From: an uncultured Selenomonadaceae bacterium
Lineage (GTDB): Bacteria > Bacillota > Negativicutes > Selenomonadales > Selenomonadaceae
Length of the DNA stretch: 10,271 bases
Assembly: GCA_905233965.1 (NCBI GenBank)
Contig: CAJOFG010000060.1
Location: forward strand, 1 to 10,271
Reading direction: 5' to 3'
The notes under the pieces were generated by a model that was given only the letters and a program-made list of their open reading frames with translations, was not told the DNA's origin and did no database searches. Positions 6,488 through 10,271 of the stretch are shown here, in pieces. The number at the start of each line of letters is the position of its first letter. Positions within the stretch are counted from its first letter, which is position 1. The position numbers and the translations under genes were made by a program.

Positions 6488-7054
6488 GAATCCGAACGTT
6501 ACCAAAAAAATTTTCCGAACGTCGAAGTTATCGGGTTCGACTACAAGTCGGAAAATGTTTGGGACGCGGAAAAAGAATTTAAAAAATTTTTCGCCCGATT
6601 TGCCGCCGTCGATATAATCGCGAACAGTATCGGAGCATTTTACGCAATGCATACGCTCTCGGAAAAAAATGTTGAAAAAGCTTTCTTCATTTCGCCGGTC
6701 GTCGATATGGAAAAAATAATTCTCACAATGATGACGCGGGAGAACGTGACGGAAAAAATGTTGCGCGAAGAAAAAGAAATCGTCACAAATTCCGGAGAAA
6801 TTTTATCGTGGCAATATCTCTGTTACGTCCGCGAAAATCCGATCGAATGGAGAGTGCCGACACATATTTTGTACGGCGAAAAAGATTTTTTGACTTCGCC
6901 GGCAACTATGAAAAATTTTGCGGAAAAAATCGGAGCGACGCTTACCGTAATTCCGGGCGGAGAACATTTTCTGCACACGCCGGAGCAAATGCAAATCTTG
7001 GACAAGCGGCTGAAAAAATTTTTTGAGGAGGAAATTTTATGCAAATCGACATAA
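6484..7054 (+). pseudogene. Alpha/beta-hydrolase, 5' end lost or frameshifted
   Basis: The stretch after the nirJ1 stop encodes 188 residues of an alpha/beta-hydrolase without interruption. The nucleophile elbow is ANSIGAF (Ser47 counted from 6488), the acid probably Asp133 in LYGEKDFLTS and the base His160 in GGEHFLH. The frame has no ATG, GTG or TTG before 6647, which lies beyond the nucleophile, and it follows the nirJ1 TGA (6485-6487) in the same frame. An ATG at 6484 with AGGA 9 nt upstream overlaps that TGA, but it opens a different frame and ends after 32 codons at 6582. Removing one A from the A7 run at 6504-6510 would join that ATG to the hydrolase frame. The family normally has a short first beta strand here, which is missing, so a small deletion is the other explanation. 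The otherwise intact frame suggests recent damage, a sequencing indel or slippage. The 3' end overlaps the next gene by 16 bp. The substrate is unknown. Confidence 0.7.
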
Positions 7055-7953
7055 CAGCGAAAATAGATGACATTTCTTTCCGGAATGCGCTTGCCGGCGC
7101 GAATCTCACGGGGGGTAAGAATAAAGTTGCCGTCATTTGTCCGGTTCATCCTCCGTACTTCGACCGCTTGAAAAATTTAATAACTCATTTTTACCGGCTC
7201 GGTCTGAATCACTCTGCGGATTTTTGGATTATTTTTTCCAATGAGGTTGATGCCGCTCAATTTTGTACCCGAACCGGTCTGTTTGAAAGATTTTTGATTA
7301 TGCCGGAAAATATCGACGTGTCGAATAATGCGGCGGCTGTCAGGAAAAAATTGTACGCCGTGAGCAAATTATCTCAACTCGATTACGAATATATTTTTGC
7401 CGTCGATGCGGATTTCGTTTTTATCCGGACTGTGGATTTGAAATTTGTTTGCGACAGATTTTTCGATGAAAAAATTATCCTTTCCTGCCGAATAAAAGAT
7501 GATGAATGTTTCAAGATCAACGAACATTGTTTTTCGCGTTTCAAAAATTTGCCGGACAGCGAAAAAATAGATTTATACCTTTATTCGTGGTTGAATCAAC
7601 CTTGGATTTATAAAAGCGACAACGTGAAAAAATTTTTTGAGGTGTTGGGCGAACCGGAAAATTTCAATAAATTTACGCGTGATGACTTTGAATATATTTT
7701 GTACGCTTACTACCTGATTTTGTACGAAAATTTTACGGAAAAAATTCTCCCGTATATGTCTTTTCCTTTCGGAGAATTTTTCGGCAAAAATTTACCGAAG
7801 GCTTTTTTTGACCAATTCAAAGATTGCCGGCTGTTACTCTGTATGAAGGGAATTTATATCCAAATACAAAAACATTTGCCGGAAAATGAAATTATGCTTA
7901 TCACCCATTTGGACAGAGAGAATAAAAATTTTGAGGGGGAAATTTTTAATTGA
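7039..7953 (+). CDS. Glycosyltransferase-like protein (GT-A type), uncharacterised
   Basis: A 304-residue cytoplasmic protein with no signal peptide or membrane segment. An N-terminal alpha/beta part begins KVAVICPVHPPYFDRLKNLITHF (residues 29-51), and the segment YEYIFAVDADFVFIRTVDL contains Asp123-Ala-Asp125. This is the layout of GT-A fold glycosyltransferases, where a DxD motif binds the metal and nucleotide sugar after an early Rossmann-like strand. The C-terminal half is rich in Phe, Tyr and acidic residues, with SWLNQPWIYKSDNVKKFFE, and I do not recognise it. A nucleotide-sugar transferase is therefore inference from fold-like motifs, and donor and acceptor are unknown. ATG 7039 has an excellent GAGGAGG site and lies within the end of the hydrolase frame. 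The stop overlaps the nirJ2 start, so the gene is translated in series with nirJ2. The DNA looks more AT-rich than its nirJ neighbours, with many GAT, TTT and AAA codons, which may indicate separate acquisition. Confidence 0.6.
   Translation: MQIDITAKIDDISFRNALAGANLTGGKNKVAVICPVHPPYFDRLKNLITHFYRLGLNHSADFWIIFSNEVDAAQFCTRTGLFERFLIMPENIDVSNNAAAVRKKLYAVSKLSQLDYEYIFAVDADFVFIRTVDLKFVCDRFFDEKIILSCRIKDDECFKINEHCFSRFKNLPDSEKIDLYLYSWLNQPWIYKSDNVKKFFEVLGEPENFNKFTRDDFEYILYAYYLILYENFTEKILPYMSFPFGEFFGKNLPKAFFDQFKDCRLLLCMKGIYIQIQKHLPENEIMLITHLDRENKNFEGEIFN
7933..7940 (+). promoter_or_regulatory. Shine-Dalgarno site fixing the TTG start of nirJ2
   Basis: GAGGGGGA lies 9 nt before TTG 7950. It supports a TTG start that overlaps the TGA of the preceding gene (TTGA), so nirJ2 is translationally coupled. 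Confidence 0.65.
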
Positions 7954-8939
7954 TTGTTTCATGGAACACGACGAACGCCTGCAATATGTATTGCGCTCAC
8001 TGTTACCGCGATGCCGGTTGCAAAGCCGACGAAGAACTTTCAACCGGTGAGGCGAAGGAACTTTTGAATCAAATTGCCCGCGCCGGATTTAAGATAATGA
8101 TTTTTTCCGGCGGCGAACCTTTGATGCGCCCGGATATTTTGGAACTCGTCAAGCACGCGGCAAGTTTGAAACTCATTCCGGTTTTCGGGACGAACGGAAC
8201 TTTGATAACTCGTGACATGGCGGAAAAATTAAAATCTGCCGGTGCAAAGGGAATGGGAATTTCTCTCGACTCGACGGACGCGGAAAAGCACGATAAATTC
8301 CGGGCGTTCAAAAATGCATGGAGCGGCGCGGTCGAAGGAATGAAAAATTGTCGCGAAGTCGGTTTGCCTTTCCAAATTCATACAACCGTTATGGATTGGA
8401 ATCAAAATGAGTTGGAGGAGATAACCGACTTTGCAGTTGAAATCGGAGCGAAGGCACACCACATTTTTTTCCTCGTCCCGACCGGGAGAGCCGCCTCGAT
8501 TGAAGATGAAGCACTTCGGCAAAAAGAGTATGAGGAAGTTTTAATCCGAATCATGGAGAAACAGAAAAAAGTTTCGATAGAATTAAAACCGACTTGCGCG
8601 CCGCAATTTTTGCGAATCGCCGACGAACTCGGAATGAATCTTCGTTTCAAACGCGGTTGCCTTGCCGGACTTTCCTACTGCATAATCAGTCCTCGCGGAA
8701 AAGTCCAGCCGTGCGCTTATCTCAACATGGAACTCGGCGACGTTCGCAAAACGCCCTTTGACGAAATTTGGAAGAACAATCCGATTTTAAAAAAGTTGCG
8801 GACGCTCGACTACGAAGGAGGTTGCGGCGTTTGCAAATACAAAAATAAATGCGGAGGTTGCCGGGCGCGTGCCGCCGTTTACCATGACGGAAATTTCATG
8901 GCGGCGGATACGATTTGCAAACTTTGCAACGGCGTTTAA
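7950..8939 (+). CDS. nirJ2: NirJ2/AhbD-like radical SAM haem-biosynthesis protein
   Basis: A 329-residue radical SAM/SPASM enzyme beginning MIVSWNTTNACNMYC, which I recognise as the NirJ2 start. SAM-cluster cysteines are 11, 15 and 18 and GGEP is at 54-57. Likely auxiliary-cluster cysteines are Cys237, Cys244 and Cys255, then Cys292, Cys295, Cys301, Cys304, Cys323 and Cys326, with the SPASM-type CGVCKYKNKCGGCRARA. By homology to AhbD it should oxidatively decarboxylate the two propionates of iron-coproporphyrin III to vinyl groups, giving haem b without oxygen. It would act directly after NirJ1/AhbC. The start is a TTG, chosen from the conserved first residues and the GAGGGGGA site. It is separated from nirJ1 by two unrelated genes. 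The siroheme decarboxylase genes (ahbA/ahbB, nirD-like) that must precede these steps are not in the window. Family very sure; step good inference. Confidence 0.93.
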   Translation: MIVSWNTTNACNMYCAHCYRDAGCKADEELSTGEAKELLNQIARAGFKIMIFSGGEPLMRPDILELVKHAASLKLIPVFGTNGTLITRDMAEKLKSAGAKGMGISLDSTDAEKHDKFRAFKNAWSGAVEGMKNCREVGLPFQIHTTVMDWNQNELEEITDFAVEIGAKAHHIFFLVPTGRAASIEDEALRQKEYEEVLIRIMEKQKKVSIELKPTCAPQFLRIADELGMNLRFKRGCLAGLSYCIISPRGKVQPCAYLNMELGDVRKTPFDEIWKNNPILKKLRTLDYEGGCGVCKYKNKCGGCRARAAVYHDGNFMAADTICKLCNGV

Positions 8940-8943
8940 AATC

Positions 8944-9624
8944 ATGACGGAATTGCAGGAAAAATTATTTTCACTCCGCGACGAGGAGTACAGAAAATTT
9001 AATCTGAAACTTTTGCCGACCGTCGAAAAAAATTCGGTCATCGGCGTGAGGATGCCGGCACTCCGGAAACTTGCGAAAAATTTTTTCACTCCGGAAACTG
9101 CCGCCTTATTCACGGAAAATTTGCCGCACGATTACCACGAAGAAAATTTGATACACGCCGCTTTAATCTCCGGCATGAAAAATTATTCCGACTGTTTGGA
9201 CGCAACGAAAAAATTTTTGCCGTTCGTCGATAATTGGGCGGTGTGCGATTCGTTCAACCCGAAAATTTTTTCCCGGCACGCGAAGGAGTTTGAGCCGGAG
9301 ATAAAAATTTTTCTCCGCGCCGAAAAACCTTTTACCGTTCGTTTCGGGATTTTGATGTTGATGAAATTTTATCTCGACGAATTTTTTGACGAAAAACATT
9401 TGCAACTTGTCGCCGACGTTCAAGCCGAAAATTATTACGTTCAAACGGTGGCGGCTTGGTACTTCGCTGAGGTTGCGGCAAAAAAATTCGACGCGGCAAT
9501 TCCCTTTCTGCGCGACAAAAAACTTTCTCCCGGCGTTCACGAAAAGACGATTCAAAAAATTTGCGAGAGCAGAAAATTTTCCGACGACAAAAAAAATTAT
9601 ATAAAAAAATTCAAAATGAAGTGA
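8944..9624 (+). CDS. AlkD-family DNA alkylation repair protein
   Basis: A 226-residue, all-helical HEAT-like repeat protein of the AlkC/AlkD superfamily. Typical segments are EEYRKFNLKLLPTV, IGVRMPALRKLAK, LPHDYHEENLIHAAL, FLPFVDNWAVCDSF, FTVRFGILMLMKFYLDE, NYYVQTVAAWYFAE and HEKTIQKICESRKF. AlkD glycosylases excise N3- and N7-alkylated purines without base flipping. Trp98, Asp102 and Arg133 are placed like the catalytic Trp109, Asp113 and Arg148 of Bacillus cereus AlkD, and Trp172 may match Trp187, so activity is plausible. Many members of this subfamily are untested. I use ATG 8944, 4 bp after the nirJ2 stop; the frame extends upstream into nirJ2, but the family start fits ATG 8944. No clear ribosome site precedes it, so translation may depend on coupling to nirJ2. 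Its place behind haem genes has no obvious functional reason. Confidence 0.9.
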   Translation: MTELQEKLFSLRDEEYRKFNLKLLPTVEKNSVIGVRMPALRKLAKNFFTPETAALFTENLPHDYHEENLIHAALISGMKNYSDCLDATKKFLPFVDNWAVCDSFNPKIFSRHAKEFEPEIKIFLRAEKPFTVRFGILMLMKFYLDEFFDEKHLQLVADVQAENYYVQTVAAWYFAEVAAKKFDAAIPFLRDKKLSPGVHEKTIQKICESRKFSDDKKNYIKKFKMK

Positions 9625-9634
9625 GGTTTTAACC

Positions 9635-9916
9635 ATGAAAAAAATTACAATGTTGAGAATGCAGGGTTGCCCGTATTGCGCGCAAGCCGACAGAGCAATT
9701 CACGAAATAAAATCGAAAAGTCCGTTGCTTGACGACGTGCAGATCGAAATGATTGATACGCGACTGCAACCGACTCAAGCCGCGAAGTACGAGGACAAAT
9801 ATTATTATGTGCCGACAATTTTTGTTGACGACGAAAAAATTTACGAGGCGCATCCCGGCGAAAGTTACGGCGAATGTTTAATGCACGTCCGGCAAGTTTT
9901 CTCTGCGGCTGAATAA
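9635..9916 (+). CDS. Small glutaredoxin/thioredoxin-like protein
   Basis: A 93-residue thioredoxin-fold protein. The redox motif CPYC is at residues 12-15, directly after the first beta strand (KKITMLRMQG). The cis-proline segment is YYVPTIFVDDEKI (Pro60), followed by a distal GES-Y motif. The CPYC pair is typical of dithiol glutaredoxins, but the sequence differs from classical GrxA/GrxC and the electron donor is unknown. It probably reduces disulfides or acts as a redox carrier in the cytoplasm. A third cysteine, Cys81, lies near the C terminus. The start ATG 9635 is 10 bp after alkD, with GTGAGG 8 nt upstream, so the two are likely cotranscribed. Fold and motif are sure; the partner is not. 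Confidence 0.85.
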   Translation: MKKITMLRMQGCPYCAQADRAIHEIKSKSPLLDDVQIEMIDTRLQPTQAAKYEDKYYYVPTIFVDDEKIYEAHPGESYGECLMHVRQVFSAAE

Positions 9917-9943
9917 AATTTACTTACGAAAGGAATTTTTTTA

Positions 9944-10271
9944 ATGATTGTTGTAATGTCCCAAAATGCGACGCAAAAAAATATTGATAACGTCGTAAAA
10001 AAATTGGAATCTCTGAATTTGCGAACGCACCTTTCAACCGGTGACGAGCGCACCATCGTCGGGGTTATCGGCGACAAAAAAATTATCGCCAACCTTGAAA
10101 TGGAAATGATGGCGGGCGTTGAAAAAACCGTTCGCATTACCGAAAAATATAAACTTGTCAGCCGGGACTTTCACCCGGAAAATACCGTTATCGACGCGGC
10201 CGGAGTAAAAATCGGCGGCGAAGAAATTATTCTCATGGCGGGACCTTGTGCCGTCGAAAATTTGGAGTTGC
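9944..10271 (+). CDS. aroF: DAHP synthase (3-deoxy-7-phosphoheptulonate synthase), partial
   Basis: The first 109 codons of an AroF-type (class I-beta) DAHP synthase; the right edge cuts the gene. Residues 1 to about 70 form the small ferredoxin-like regulatory domain of this class (MIVVMSQNATQ, then TIVGVIGDKK). The linker YKLVSRDFHPENTVI leads to the catalytic barrel entry IGGEEIILMAGPCAVEN, the family signature around the first barrel strand. The enzyme condenses phosphoenolpyruvate and erythrose 4-phosphate in the first committed step of aromatic amino-acid synthesis. The rest of the barrel, with the metal ligands, is outside the window. AAAGGAA sits 8-9 nt before ATG 9944, and 27 bp separate it from the glutaredoxin-like gene. 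It may begin a separate aromatic-pathway transcript, although no promoter was recognised in that gap. Confidence 0.93.
   Translation, partial: MIVVMSQNATQKNIDNVVKKLESLNLRTHLSTGDERTIVGVIGDKKIIANLEMEMMAGVEKTVRITEKYKLVSRDFHPENTVIDAAGVKIGGEEIILMAGPCAVENLEL

Noticed and set aside
5312..8939. Radical SAM pair as a peptide-modification (RiPP) system
   Set aside because: Both proteins match NirJ1/NirJ2 over their whole length, and no small precursor-peptide gene was found between or beside them.
9163..9636. Minus-strand frame of 157 codons
   Set aside because: It is antisense to the AlkD-family gene, has no ribosome site or family resemblance.

Overview
The window reads as chromosomal DNA of an anaerobic, diderm Firmicute, most likely a Negativicute of the Selenomonadales type. 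That placement is inference. It rests on three things: a Firmicutes-type YacL PIN/TRAM membrane protein and a NirJ1/NirJ2 radical-SAM pair of the clostridial kind; the membrane part of a phosphoethanolamine transferase, which implies a lipid A or other outer-envelope target; and strong consensus Shine-Dalgarno sites with frequent TTG/GTG starts. Composition is distinctive, with very many A4-6T4-6 blocks inside genes next to CCGG/CCGA-rich stretches. Coding density is high.

Left half, minus strand (1-4419). Reading leftward from about 4419: hisC and hisB, overlapping by 4 bp, supply two histidine-biosynthesis steps. After a short gap with a candidate promoter comes yacL, then a receiver-less CheB methylesterase gene (start reassigned here to a GTG). 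A hairpin with a T-tract follows, and just beyond it begins a phosphoethanolamine transferase whose catalytic domain lies outside the left edge.

Centre (4420-4709). The divergent intergenic region between hisC and tetR carries an approximately 159-bp imperfect palindrome with perfect 16-bp inverted terminal arms. It looks like a miniature mobile element or a structured regulatory element. A separate 12-bp palindrome overlaps its left end.

Right half, plus strand (4710-10271). A tightly packed run of genes: a TetR regulator; nirJ1 (AhbC-like), overlapping it by ATGA; a 5'-damaged alpha/beta-hydrolase; a glycosyltransferase-like protein; nirJ2 (AhbD-like), starting at a TTG inside the preceding stop; an AlkD-family DNA alkylation repair protein; a small CPYC thiol-redox protein; and the start of a DAHP synthase cut by the right edge. 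NirJ1 and NirJ2 are predicted to carry out the last two steps of the siroheme-dependent route to haem. The TetR protein probably controls its own operon.

The most unusual points are the two uncharacterised or damaged genes between nirJ1 and nirJ2, the loss of the hydrolase start codon in frame with the nirJ1 stop, and the palindromic element upstream of the operon. No RNA genes, CRISPR arrays or complete transposons were seen.
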